Shown piece by piece: positions 23,901 through 35,757 of a DNA stretch of 64,000 nt. The notes under the pieces were generated by a model. That model was not told where the DNA came from. It searched no databases and worked only from the letters and a program-made list of their open reading frames with translations. Source of the stretch: Dactylellina haptotyla. Its lineage: Eukaryota > Ascomycota > Orbiliomycetes > Orbiliales > Orbiliaceae. The translations under genes and the position numbers were made by a program. Within the stretch, counting starts at the first letter, position 1, and every line of letters starts with the position of its first letter. The stretch is taken from the NCBI GenBank assembly GCA_031310005.1, contig CM062383.1, positions 3,100,001 through 3,164,000 on the forward strand, read 5' to 3'.

Positions 23901-24502
23901 GACAGCTAGGCACAGCTGTCGTAGTATTACCGTCTAACCTCAATGAGGGGGACTCTTTCACTACCATTAGCTTTGCCCCTTTGTCATTGGGTTGGATCCT
24001 AATTGAATGTAAACAACATGCCAGTTTTTAAAATGTGAAGGATCTTTTTAGGTTACTATCACATCGCGGGATCTTCTAGTTTCAGAATATACTATCACCG
24101 TTCGCGATTGATCAATTGAGTGACTAAAATACGCATCCTGCCCTATAAGATGCCAATTAATCCCGCTCTTCCCGCCGTCTTACCAAAAATCTAGGCCTCG
24201 GACCGCAACGCTTCCCAGCGACTGCCAATCAGGTATCGCTAAACCCCAGACGGAGATGCCGTTTGAATTATATTGTAAGCTTTGTGTGCAGAAAAGATTA
24301 AAATAACAATCTACCATGGTACCACATGTACCAGCCAATCGGATTTCGTGCACCCGGTTAGAGATTACTCGGCCTGTGTGGTGTTGGATTTCTGCATCGG
24401 GAAGGATTCTACATGCAGCTTAAGCTTTCGGCGCGATAGCTGCGCCCAAAAAAATCTCCAACCTCGAAATCAAACATCACCAACTTTCACACGTCTACAG
24501 CA
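20997..24502. other. 3.5-kb divergent gene-free region
   Basis: It lies between the divergent starts of the SH3 protein and BCP1. GC-rich stretches leave long overlapping open frames on both strands (21229-21705 +, 21265-21948 -, 22061-22723 -), but they lack splice logic, domains and realistic composition. A 9-bp-arm hairpin is at 23899-23922. Otherwise I see only promoter-like sequence. Confidence 0.5.
23899..23922. repeat. Perfect inverted repeat, 9-bp arms
   Basis: ACGACAGCT and AGCTGTCGT flank a 6-nt loop (AGGCAC). There is no T-run after it and no adjacent gene end. It may be a dyad protein-binding site or chance. Confidence 0.6.
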
Positions 24503-25721
24503 ATGGCATCCCACGACCAAGAGGACACTCCGATGGCCGCAGACGAGCCATCGCAGCTGCTTAAAGACACCGCCGCCGCAGCAGACGGCGACAAGAGCTC
24601 CAAAAAGGACCGCAGCAGCAAAAAGAAGAAGCGCACCGATGACGACGATGATGTATGCACCATTTTCCTCAGTGTACCTTGCATACCCCAGATACAACAT
24701 ACTAATTACAGCTTACCGCAGTCTGACGACTCCACTACCGAACGAGACCTAATAAACGTCGATTTCGAATTTTTCGACCCCCAGGACCACGACTTCCACG
24801 GCATCAAGCTCCTCCTCCGCCAGCTCTTCGACGCAGACTCGCAGCTGCTCAACGTCTCTACCCTCGCCGACCTCATAATCGAACAGAAACTCGTCGGATC
24901 CACCGTCAAAGTCGATGGCCGCGAAGGCGATCCCTTCTCCTTCCTCAGCGTGGTAAATTGGCAAATGCACAAAGCTGAGCCGGAAATCCAAAAGCTCGCC
25001 TCATACCTTATCGACCGCAGCGCGAACACCCCGCTCGAGCCCCGCCTGAAAGCCATACTATCCGCCAATGCGTCCGAGAATACCGCCATAGTCCTGTCGG
25101 AACGGCTACTAAACATGCCAGCAGACATCTCGCCGCCGTCGTACAAAATGCTACTCGAAGAGATCCAACTCGCAGTAGAAGATGTACGTACCTCCACCGC
25201 CTCAACCTCCACTCCACCACTTGACAAATAATATACTAACCTCAACCGTGCTCCAAGAACGAACCATACACCTTCACCCACTACCTCCTGATCTCCAAAG
25301 TCTACGCCGAAATCGAATCAAAACTCCCCATAGAAGACGACGACATCTCCTCCTCCTCCTCCAAACGCTCAAAACTCTCCTCCAAGAAATCGAAAAAGTC
25401 CTCCTCAGCGATATCAAACCAAACGTTCAACTTCCACCCGGAAGACGACATTTTCCTATCAAAACTGCAAGGTCCCGAAGCCACCGCTCCCGGCGCAACA
25501 GTAGTGTACAGATACAAACACGAACCGCCAGAGGGCGCAGCGGACGCCAAACGTGCCTTCCAGGATTTCGGGATCCTACCAAAGGTACGCTCATATACCT
25601 TTATTTAATACCCAAAAAACGAGTATACGCTAACTATATATTCCCCCCAAAATAGGGCCGAATGATCCTCCTAACCCGCGAAGCATTCGAATCAGCAGTC
25701 GAAGCAATGCAGCCATCATAA
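24503..25721 (+). CDS. BCP1: Bcp1/BCCIP family nuclear export protein and ribosomal-protein chaperone
   Basis: Bcp1 is a conserved nuclear protein; in yeast it chaperones Rpl23 and is required for export of the lipid kinase Mss4 from the nucleus. Exons 24503-24652, 24722-25183, 25258-25584 and 25656-25721 give 334 residues. The N terminus is low-complexity with a Lys-rich nuclear-signal-like run (SSKKDRSSKKKKR) and an Asp run. The family core starts at INVDFEFFDPQDHDFHGIK and continues through LADLIIEQKLVGSTVKVDG, with the C-terminal segment RMILLTREAFESAVEAM. The second half has another Ser/Lys-rich insert (SSKRSKLSSKKSKKSS). All introns are short with GTA donors. MSS4 itself lies 5.4 kb downstream, beyond MDV1. 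Confidence 0.92.
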
Positions 25722-26436
25722 TTTTCTACCCTTTTCGTTACCAAAAAAAAAGAAGAAAATTCAAAAAATAGAAAAAGATCTAAGATCGCTACAATATACC
25801 ACGTGTATCATAGACCATATAAAAGTGTACATTAGCCAACATCATATCACCAATGACATACCATCACGAATTCCAACCACGTAACCGTGCAGAACAAACA
25901 ACTACCACACCTAATAAATAAGAATCTCAAAATCAAGGAAAAATAAACTGATGAATGGAAAAGGGTATACGGCTATGTATATTCTAAACACTACAAATGC
26001 CTATCAGACAGGACTCGACTAGACTCGACTCGCATCATGCACGCATGCATCGCAAAAATACAGAGAGGGAAGACGACAGCAACAAAAGAGACCTAATGAA
26101 ACATCCGCTCTGCCCCCCTCAGAAAATTAAAAAGCGACAAATCCATGTCCAAAAAGAAAGGCGGTTGATCTATATACAAATTTTCTTACCAGCTGCGAAT
26201 CTTCACCCCAGCTGGTAGGTAGCATCCACCTTCTATGCCCTTCCCCACCCATGCATGCAAGTGTGCACCTCAATCTTTCCCAATCTAAGATGTACAAAAA
26301 CGGAAATTGTAAAAAAGTGTATCCGCAAACAATACACCTCCGTCTAAACCGACTAAACTCCCGTGTCGGTATTGATATGTACCAATCATGCATCACCCTA
26401 TACACAAGTCCGTACATCATTCGTAGTTTCTTTCCA
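25722..26436. other. Convergent intergenic BCP1 / MDV1
   Basis: The spacer between facing stop codons is AT-rich and holds the two 3' UTRs. No gene is supported. Confidence 0.6.
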
Positions 26437-29152
26437 TCAACAGGTCCAAACACCGACAACACCATCCCGTCGTCCCTCCACCAAGTAACCCTCCTTACAC
26501 CTAACCCGATCGACAATAGCTGGCGTGCTCAACCGGTCCTCCTTGGTGCCCTCAGCACCGGCACCGCAATTCCAATGCCGTCCTTCGATACGGTCGTAAA
26601 TCTTCGCAAAGTTCTCGCCGGCAGCGGAGACGATTCGCTGCTGGTCGAATTGCATCGATGTAATGGCATGTTCGTAGGCGAAAGCGTCAGAGATAGAGCC
26701 AGTTCGGAGATCCCAAATCTGTATTTTAAATTAGCCATATGCGTATTGTATGCGGGTGGTTGTGGAGAAAGGGAACATACTCGAATACTTCGGTCCACAG
26801 AGCCGGTGACAAGATAGGTGTCATCGAACTGCAGGGCAGTGACAGCACCGGTATGTCCGACGAGCGATCGATGAACTTGTCCGCTCCTCACTATCAAATC
26901 ATCAATATTAGCACCACTTCGGACAACTCACGATAATCAAATAGAGATAAATAAAACTCACAATCCCAAAGTCTGACCAATCCGTCGGCGGTACCGCAAG
27001 CAAGAGCAGCATCAAAGCACTGCAAAGCACCAACATAATCCGACTTCATCTCCGTTAGGTTTGTTCGGCTAGTAGACCGTCCCAAACTCGCCAAACTCCA
27101 TCCGCTATCCTCACTCGCCGCCGAAGTCGACGCCGTCCAGAGAATATCCAAAGTCTGCACACACCGTCCGGTCGAGAGATCCCATTGCCTCAATGTCTTA
27201 TCCGCAGAACCGGAAACGAGCGTTCCGTGTTGGAAATACAACGCTGTGACTTCTCCGATATGCGAATCCAAGGTGAGCAAGTGGCAGTCCTGCGTTCCCG
27301 CGGACGACCTGGGTCCTGTGGGCGAGGAGATGGCCGACATGTCGTCCTCGAAGTCCTCTTCCTGGTTAGACTGAGGGCCTCGCTTGTGGGTGACGCTATT
27401 CGATCCCGGGTGGGAATGTCCATCCGTCCGGCTGAGGTCCCAGAACCGAATGGTCGCGTCAGTGGAGCCGGTAGCTACATAATTGTCCTCGACCTGCAGG
27501 CATTTTACCGAAGCGTGATGGCCTTCGAGAAGCCCGAGGCTACGACCGGAGCTGAGGTCCCATACACGGACGGTGTCGTCTAATGCGGACGTGACGAGCT
27601 TGCCAAACGGGAAGTCGAAGTCGAGAGCCGTGATGATGTCTGCATGACATTGCATTTCCTTGATTTCGCTACCGGGGGGCATATGCTCGTGGAGGATTGG
27701 CATGGCCTTCCTTTCTGTAATCGGATTAGATTCTGTTCTTTTCAAAAAATTCATAGGGGAAAACATGATAAGGGCCTTACTTTGTCGAGGTTTCCTTCCT
27801 TTGGGGCTCGGGAGTTTGGAATAGATGCTCTCAGACATGAAGCCACCGGCCTCGCCCTCTTCATCGCCAATTGGCGAATTTCCACCCTCATCAACCATGT
27901 CATATTGTATATCTTCGATTCTGTTATCGAGTTCCAGCACTGTTACACACAAATGTCAGAAAGGCTTCCTATCGTGTGCATGTGAGAAAAAGTGACATAC
28001 ATTCGTGCTCGAGCTGGGTCTCGTCCTGTTCTAGCTTGGCGAGCCTCTCCAGGACGACACCTCTGATGGCGCTCAACTTGGCAATCTTGTTGTCGATTTC
28101 CCTGATCTCAGAGGAAGCAATGTTCTTGCGTACTCCGAGCAGGTCGAGTTCTTCGTTCATGCGTTCCCGCTCCTTGGTCAGGCGGGACATAGAGTTGGGC
28201 CCGCCATCTTCGAGCAGGTTCTTCCCTTCTCTGTGCTTCTTGGCGGCGGCAGTGTCGACGGAAGCTTTGAAGCCTTGGAAGAGCGAGTAGGATGAGTCGG
28301 TTTCGGGAATGTCCTTGAGCAGGTCATCGGGAAGGTATGTCAGGGCCCTGTGGGAGATCTCGGTGGCGGAGAGCTTCGAGCGGACAAGCTCGGAGGGAGA
28401 GGATTTGGAGAATGTGAAGACCCGCTTCTGTATCGAGGGCCGCTTGAGATCTTTTGATACCTCGGACATGGCATTGTGGTAGTGGGTGCCGGAGTCGTTG
28501 AAGGTGGTGCCGGCTATCAGGCTACCGGCGGTGGAGGTAACCTTGCGGGAGAAGGAGGAGATGTTTGTATTCTGGATGGAGTCCAAGACGGATAAGTTGC
28601 CATTCTGATGAAGACTGTCATGTTTTGCGTGCCCACGAGATGACGTGACCATCTCTGATGCGAGTGTGGTTTAATGTTTCATCCGGTGATAGGTGTGTAT
28701 AAAAAAATTTTATACGATGTACCAGATTGCGGGGAGTAAAATAGTAAAAGATGCAGAACAAATAGAAACAGGCAATCGAATGGAAGGAAGAGAAGGAAAG
28801 AAGGGCAGAGAAGGAGAAAAGGTGGGTTGGGGTTCGGAAAAAAAGGGTAGTTGGAAAATGTCTGGGACTGGGACTAGTCCGATATATACGACGAATACAG
28901 ACAGACTATCCCGAAGGAGAGGGCACGACGGCGGAAGGAGGAAAGGAACATGAAAAGGCGAGGAAAAGAAAAAAAGAAGGAAAAAAAAAAAGCCGGCTAA
29001 CTCACCGTGACAGCTGTCAGAGCATTGGAGAGCAGGGAACCGTCCTCGGGATTGATATTGGCGGTGTTACCGGTGCCGCCGGGCGGAAGCAGCTGTCGTG
29101 AACGTGATCTGCTTCTGCCCGGGTCCCTGCTGGCACTCCGAGAGGAGGCCAT
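26437..29152 (-). CDS. MDV1: Mitochondrial division WD-repeat adaptor Mdv1/Caf4
   Basis: Adaptor that binds Fis1 on the mitochondrial outer membrane and recruits the dynamin Dnm1 for fission. Exons: 29152-29006 (probable), 28652-28001, 27939-26962, 26890-26781 and 26718-26437, giving about 722 residues (yeast Mdv1 714). The N-terminal helical region contains [14 protein letters not shown] coiled coil runs across the second splice ([19 protein letters not shown], then [10 protein letters not shown]). The C-terminal half is a WD propeller with repeats such as [33 protein letters not shown] and [18 protein letters not shown]. The first exon is a 49-codon Ser/Arg-rich frame ending in ACG|GTGAGT, in phase with the next exon, but an ATG at 28652 could start the protein instead. 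An alternative acceptor at 28604 would drop 16 codons. Confidence 0.9.
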
Positions 29153-31165
29153 TATCACACGGGCTGGAGATTCGCAATGGCCAGCGACGGAGAGGGCGGT
29201 AGACGGAGAGGGGGGGAGGAGGAGGGAGAAGCGAGACGCAGAGAGGTCTGTCTGCCCGTCTGGTTGAGGGTGTCTACTGATCGGAAGGGGAAGGGTGGAT
29301 GGAGAGGAGGAGCATGAGCAGGAGCTAGCTGGCAGAGACAGAGCTGCGGGAGCGGTTCCGACGGTGGATCAGGTCGGCCAGGTCGGCCAGATAGAAAACT
29401 CTGCTCTGTCCGGATTGAAGCAAGCGTGGCGGACTGGACGGGGCGTGATCGGGAGGAGGACGCACGTCGGTTTTGAGCGTTTTACCGGGTTGATGTTGGT
29501 GTGTGATTGGAGTTTTGGAGTTGGGTGGTGTTGATGGGCCAGCCGAGGCTATCACCAGTATTAATTATTATTATTGCCATTATTACCACTCTAACGATTA
29601 AATATATATTATTTATTATATATACACCACCACTAACGGACGCTAACAACTAATTTATCGACCGTTAGTTGGCAGCCGAAGATCGTGCCCATCCCACCCC
29701 CGTCGACGTCGGGACAACACTTTTTCTTTTCTCCTCGCGGTTTCATACTTGATTACGTATTTGCATATTTTAGAGTCTTGTTTCCGGTGATAAACATGTT
29801 TGAACATGTTTTGGAGGACAATAATTAAACATGTCCCCACGGGAAAGGAAGGTGCCGGCCATCCGAGCAGACGGTGCCAACGCCGCCAAGGGCGCAGGGA
29901 ACGACCAAGTCAGCAGTTGGGAATTAACTGAAGAAACATCGGGGAAACGTGAGAAACGTAGCGAACTGACAGATGCAGCGTGCCATTAATAAATATTAAT
30001 AACCCTGCAGCAGATTCTTGCCTTTTCTTTCGCTCGCGAAGCCGCACCACACCCGCACAGCCTTAGCCTTAGCCTTGCCTGTAATTGCAATTGGGGGGCA
30101 CGGTGGCGGCGGCCTCTTCGATCACTCCTGGCACAGGATACGCTGTTGACGTCTTTTGGAGAGGACTCCTTCGGCAGCTGGAGGGTTGCAACTGTTCCGG
30201 GCGGAATACGCGCAAGCGCACTCTGCCCAGCGGTCCAATCGAGCAAGAACAAGAATAAGACCCGGGGACAGGAACATTAAGAAGAAAGGAAGCAAGAATA
30301 CGGTTGTTGTGGTTTCACCTCATTTCATTTCAAATTTTGGGCTTCATTTCGTTTACTGTCCTGCGGCCGGGTGGTGTCCTCCCTCCTCAGCCCCCGTCCG
30401 CCCTTCCACCACTCTCCTTCTCTCCCTTCTAACGTTAGCCTCCCTGATTCTTCTACCTGTTCCTATTCTTGTCCCTATTATTCTTGTCCCTATTCTAGTT
30501 CTCTTCTTGTTCCTGTTCTTGCGTCTGTATTCCATCCCGTTTTATTCTTCTTGTAATAGTTCCGCCACTTTTCGACGCTTTCCCGCTGTTCCTGTTTCTT
30601 CGTCGGTTCCCCTTTTGCCCTCCCAACCCCCATCCCATCTCCTCCACGTGGATTCGGACCTCCCACCACACTCTCCCACCTCCACCACCGCTCCGACTGA
30701 CACCATAACTGGGGATTCTACTCTTCCTTTCTCACGACGGCCCTCTCCTCCGACCGACCGTCTCCGTAACACCTGCACCGCTGTGGCAGGTTTGTTGTCG
30801 TTGTTGTCGTCCCTGGTGTTGCCATCGTCATCACCGTAATCAGCGTCAAACAAAACCCATCGCCATCGCCGCCCATCTTCAAATACACACACACCTCAGC
30901 CGCAGACCCACCGTTGCAGCCAAGTCTTCGGCCGACTTACCGAAATCCCAATCCCTTGGGCTGCATATATATCAGCCGCCTCGGCTTCCGTCTGTCTCGA
31001 CCTCTCGTACCGTCGACTAGGGATTCAGTGTCTGCACGCGTACAAATCTACCAGGCGGAGCGCTCGTGCGGGTGTGTGTGTGTGTGTCTAAGCCTCGTTA
31101 CCTGGGTCGTTCCACCCCCGCCGACTACACCGGCTCCATTCGAGATAAAATAGAAAAAGGCCCAA
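29153..31165. promoter_or_regulatory. 2-kb divergent promoter region MDV1 / MSS4
   Basis: This interval lies between two divergent starts. The MSS4 side (30.3-31.1 kb) is pyrimidine-rich, with repeated TTCTTGTCCCTATT-like units near 30465-30500 and a GT repeat at 31072-31087. The open frame 30156-30839 is low-complexity leader, not a gene. Confidence 0.5.
31072..31087 (+). repeat. GT dinucleotide repeat in MSS4 leader
   Basis: About eight GT units lie roughly 80 bp upstream of the MSS4 start codon, probably inside the leader. Confidence 0.7.
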
Positions 31166-33756
31166 ATGACCGTCGAGGAATCAAACCAGTACTCCGTCAT
31201 CGTACACAAACTACCATTCGAATCACCCGTCGGTGCATCCAAGACTACGTTGGATATGGGACAAAATGACAAGGGCTTCACCATCGGCTTCGGAGGCACA
31301 GAGGCCGCCAGACTATCGCAGGAGAGCAGCATGCAGATGAACGGCTGGACCTCTCCCACCACCACCACCGCCAAAACTCCGACAAACGGTAGTGCGAGGC
31401 CGCCGTATCATGAGAAGAGATCCGAAGATGGAGGAATCCCCGTTCTGTCAACGACACCGGCGTCGCCAAACGGCACCCTCTCCTCCCCCATGAGTGCGAT
31501 GTCTCCAGCGAGCCCCAAGGCGACTCCCGGAGATGCCAATAACATGGAACCCAGACATTCCCAACAACTCTCCACATCATCGATACCCAATTCCTCCCCG
31601 AAAAGATATTCCTCTCCCCCCAACTTGACCTCCGAGCAACAGCAGCCGGCGCCGGTCTCGGCCCTCAACCTACCCGCCCGCGATATCGCGCAGCTGAAGC
31701 ATCGTCACACCCTTCAAGTCCCGAAGTCTAGCAGCAACCACGCCCGACACATACCCGTCCACTCAAGCGCCGGCATTCTCGCGATCAGCAGCCAGTCCGA
31801 TGACATCCTCAGAGACCGAGATGCAATCCATCCGATCAGCCCAGCGCCCCGTCGTGCGTCAATGTCGCTAGGTAGGCGGCCCACCAGATCGGTTCACTCA
31901 GACGGCCACCTGGACGAAATACCCCAAGACGAGGATTCCCAGAAATGGGCGGATGCGATTCGGGCGAAGCGGGCGAGCAAGCGCAAGAAGAAGGAAGAGG
32001 AAGTCGAGGATGAGGTGCTCGTCGGAACAAAGGTCGACATCAATCATTCGAACTACGTCACCATGTACAACATGCTTACCGGTATCCGTTTTGTCGTTTC
32101 ACGGTGCAATGCCAAAATGGATAGACCTGTGGTGGATGCCGATTTTGATGCCGCACACAAATTCTCGTTTGATATGTAAGTTTTCCTTCAAATAGGAACC
32201 ATAAAAACGGATTTATACTAATTAGCGCTTACAGAATGGGCTCCGAACTTACGCCATCAGCCAAGTACGATTTTAAGTTCAAAGACTACGCTCCCTGGGT
32301 ATTCAGGCATCTGAGATCCAGGTTCAACATCGACCCTGGTGATTATTTGATGTCATTGACACACAGATACATACTCTCCGAACTAGGCTCCCCCGGCAAG
32401 AGCGGTAGTTTCTTCTACTTCTCCCGTGACTACAAGTATATCATCAAGACCATCCACCACGCCGAACACCGATATCTACGAAAAATCCTTCGCGACTATT
32501 ACAACCATGTTACGCAGTATCCGGACACCCTGATATCCCAGTTCTTTGGTTTACACAGAGTCAAGATCCCGTTCGGCCGGAAAATCCACTTTGTCATCAT
32601 GAATAACATCTTCCCGCCGCACAAAGACATCCACATGACTTTCGATTTGAAGGGCTCCCACATCGGCCGGGAGTACAAGGAGGACCCACAGGGCGAGAAC
32701 CCGAAAGCCGTTCTGAAGGATTTGAATTGGGAAAAGCGCGACATGCACCTTTGTCTAGGCCCTCGGAAACACGAACTCTTTGTGCAACAGGCCAAGCTCG
32801 ACGTGGCGCTTCTGCAACGGCTGAAAATCATGGATTACTCTCTGCTTGTTGGAATTCACGATGTCGCCCGAGGCAACAATGACAATCTACGGGAGAAGGA
32901 TCTTCGAGTTTTCCAGCCTGGTGGTTCGTCCAGCGATGATATTGGCCCACATCCACTCACCAGGACGCCATCGAGGCTGGAGACTGCTCGGAAGCGGGCT
33001 GAAATGAGGAAGCTCATCAACAGCGAAGTGCCTATCAGCTTGGAACACAGCGACTTGCCTCTTCCCGAAGTCGTAGCCGGTCGACAGTAAGTACAAACAC
33101 GTAGGAATCTTAGGGATGAAAAGAATCTAACTAAAATTTCCCGAATTAGTGACCAAGGGCCTCGAAGTATTTTCAACGGGGACGATCACGGATTCCGCGC
33201 CACAGATGAACAAGACGAGCCAGGAGAGGTCATTTACTACCTTGGAATTATCGATTGTTTGACAAAGGTACATTTTGACTGTTCCTTTTTGCCCCATAAC
33301 CCTGACAACCGGGACCATCCCTGCTGACAATCCCCCCTCTAGTACAACTTTGTCAAACGGGCCGAGCATTTCTGGAAAGGTCTGTCGCAGGACAAGACCG
33401 AGATATCTGCAGTACCACCACAAGCCTACGGTGACAGGTTTTTCCGCTACATCTCAAATATCATCAAGCCAGCCAGCGCTACAAATCGCGGAATCCCCCC
33501 GGCCGGTGCCCCATTAGAGCATCCCGGCCAAGAACAGCCACCATCTACGGAACCCGGTGTGCCCGATCGTGTCCTAACAACAATCAGATCCCCATCGTCA
33601 GAAGGCCGGAATCAAATGATATTACCTGTCGTTGAAGAGGTCGTCGGTGAAGGGAGCACCGGAGCTAGAAGTCGAAGTCGAAGCGATAGCCCGGAAACTA
33701 CACACCACAACCACCAACCTCAGCCCAACGAAGTACCTGATGTCCAGAGCTACTAA
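31166..33756 (+). CDS. MSS4: Phosphatidylinositol-4-phosphate 5-kinase
   Basis: Makes PI(4,5)P2 at the plasma membrane, controlling actin, cell wall signalling and endocytosis. Exons 31166-32175, 32235-33086, 33150-33267 and 33343-33756 give 797 residues. The first 260 residues are disordered and Ser/Pro-rich, and a basic cluster AKRASKRKKKEEE precedes the catalytic domain, which may serve in nuclear import. The PIPK domain (about 285-680) shows TPSAKYDFKFKDYAPWVF, the Gly-rich GSPGKSGSFFYFSRDYKYIIKT-type nucleotide loop (split here as GSPGKSG and FFYFSRDYKYIIKT), TFDLKGSHIGRE, and LKIMDYSLLVGIHD, followed by IYYLGIIDCLTKYN after the last splice. The C-terminal 90 residues are low complexity. 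It is divergent from MDV1. Confidence 0.95.
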
Positions 33757-34938
33757 AGCGCCGAATCTGGACTTAACCACATCAAATAAAGTGAGACGAA
33801 AATACGACGTAGCCAAGCCATCCTTCCATTTATTTTTCCTTTTTATTGTTTATAAATCCCTTCCCTCGGATACCACTTTTCCTTTGTTACTCAAATGCTC
33901 CTTGTTCTCCCCTTCCATCGGCACCTATTCCAGTTCCCTGGACCCAAATATATTTTTCCTTGTCTTCCATTTCCTACTTTGAGTATCAGTTGTTATGGGC
34001 TGTCTATCTACATTTTGCGCCATCGGATTACGCCAGCTTTTCTCCCTCACGTTTTCCAGATTATTCATGCTCCTTCTCCCGTTTCCCTAGTTCTTTGTTG
34101 ATATTTCTTCATCATACCCGGAAGTTGGTTGGGACCGGTCAGTGGTATTGTTTTTGATTCTTCAATCTGTTTTGATTGCAATTTACTCGAGCGAGCTGTT
34201 TAAAGAAGAAATACTCTAGCAAGCAGTCTAGTGTTCGACAAAAGATATTCTCCTTGTGTTATGCCCTGTTTTTTGTTGAACTAACCGTTCTCTCTTATCT
34301 TTTTCTTTGTCCACCTTTCCTATACATTTTTTTATTTTTTTTTGTCATACCCCCACCCCCCGGAATTGTTAGTGCTGAATACCTCTAACTTTCCTCTGTT
34401 GACGTCTTTTTCTTTTCTTTCTTTTCCGCTTTCGATTCTAAAACTTGATTTTCTATACCGTTTTTTCCTTGGACATATAATAGAAGCTGTAATATGTACA
34501 TAATATATCCAAATCACAAGCACCAAAGCACTTTGATAGATGTGACAAGATTATGGAATTGGGGAGGGTCTGTATGATATGTGAACGCGGAGATGTATGT
34601 TTACTTTGAGAAATTTCAAATTTTATTTCTTGTTCAAAATGGTATCATGGAAGCTATTCGTGAAAACAGAAAAGACCAAAAGGCCGAACGCCCTCTGAGT
34701 GACCTGTTTATGTCGAGACAATAAAATAAAGAAGATAAAAAGGAACAATTAAAACGAACCAAGAACCGAAGAAAAGAAAATAAAATAAAAGGATGAATGA
34801 CGAAAAAAAAAAGAAAAAGCTCCGCTTGCGCCGTGTAGATGTGTACGTATACCAACTTCCACTCAAAACACCAAAACATCATACCAAAAGGAAAGAAAAA
34901 AAAGTTCGTCGAAAAGAAACACAATTTCAGCTTTTTAA
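33757..34938. other. Convergent intergenic MSS4 / PARG-like
   Basis: The interval is strongly T/C-rich on the plus strand up to 34.4 kb, then A-rich next to the minus-strand stop, consistent with 3' UTRs of both genes. No gene is supported. Confidence 0.55.
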
Positions 34939-35757
34939 TTAACCAAAATACCGCATGAACACCTCCCAGTTCCTCTCCCCCTTCCCGTCTGCGACCGCAA
35001 ACAATACGTTTCGAAACCATCCTTCAAACTCAGATCCGCGCGCCAGCAGCAATTCCTTCCATATCTGGCACACCTCCTCGACCGGGTTCCGGTACGATCC
35101 GCACCCGAACGGACTCAAGCATATATCGCTGATTCCCTGATACACTGCCATCCGCAGGATGGCTCGCATCTTCTCCTTCTGCAGCTCCTTCTCCTGCGGA
35201 AAGCTGTATGTTAGCCCGCTCTCGTCTACTTTCGGCCGTCGCACGGGCGCGACGCTGATCACCGCGACGCTCTTCCAGTCCTTCTCGTGCCAGAGGCCGT
35301 AGTTCTGCTCTGGTCCGCCGCGGATTACTGCCACGCGCGGAGAGAAGAGCCCCCCGCGTTCTGGGAGCGGGTAGTGCGCTGCTGGGGCGCCGTCTTCGCC
35401 TGTGCTGAGGGTTTGTACTAGGTTTGAGCGGCGCGCGAGCGCTTCTTCGGGCTGGAAGACGGCACCTTCCCAGAGGCCTCCTGCTTTCTTTTCGTTGGCG
35501 GTGTTGAGTACCGCTACAGCCTGCGGGCAGCCGAGCCTGTCGGATGTTTGCATGCTTAACGCAACGTCAACTGGGTCGGACGAGGCGACGACGGCGATAC
35601 GCGGCCATTGTCGTTCGGTGTAGGGACCCGCGTAGGGGAGGGGTTCTGTGATTTCGTAGTAGAGAGAGTGGGATTGGCCGACTGAGGCGGATATACAATC
35701 CCACAGGTCGCGTGTTTCCGCTGATGCAGAAGAGGCACGTTGGCGAAGGGTAGGCAT
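34939..35757 (-). CDS. Microbial-type PARG / TIGR02452 (macro-like) protein
   Basis: A single-exon gene of 272 residues. The fold-defining elements are VAVLNTANEKKAGGLWEGA (82-99), the PARG-signature region ending FQPEEALARRSNL (101-113), VAVIRGG, and the distal loop DICLSPFGCGSYRNP, which in the family closes over ADP-ribose. Members of this family hydrolyse poly- or mono-ADP-ribose, or only bind it. The canonical GGG-x6-8-QEE signature is altered: AGG replaces GGG and a Pro lies inside the Q-EE (Q102-P103-E104-E105). The general-acid Glu is still present, so activity is possible but not assured. The start ATG is the only one before the conserved region. The gene has no neighbour for 7.6 kb on its upstream side. 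Confidence 0.82.
   Translation of the reverse strand: MPTLRQRASSASAETRDLWDCISASVGQSHSLYYEITEPLPYAGPYTERQWPRIAVVASSDPVDVALSMQTSDRLGCPQAVAVLNTANEKKAGGLWEGAVFQPEEALARRSNLVQTLSTGEDGAPAAHYPLPERGGLFSPRVAVIRGGPEQNYGLWHEKDWKSVAVISVAPVRRPKVDESGLTYSFPQEKELQKEKMRAILRMAVYQGISDICLSPFGCGSYRNPVEEVCQIWKELLLARGSEFEGWFRNVLFAVADGKGERNWEVFMRYFG

Noticed and set aside
30156-30839. 227-residue plus-strand frame before MSS4
   Set aside because: Composition is that of a C/T-rich leader, and the matching minus frame is equally open.
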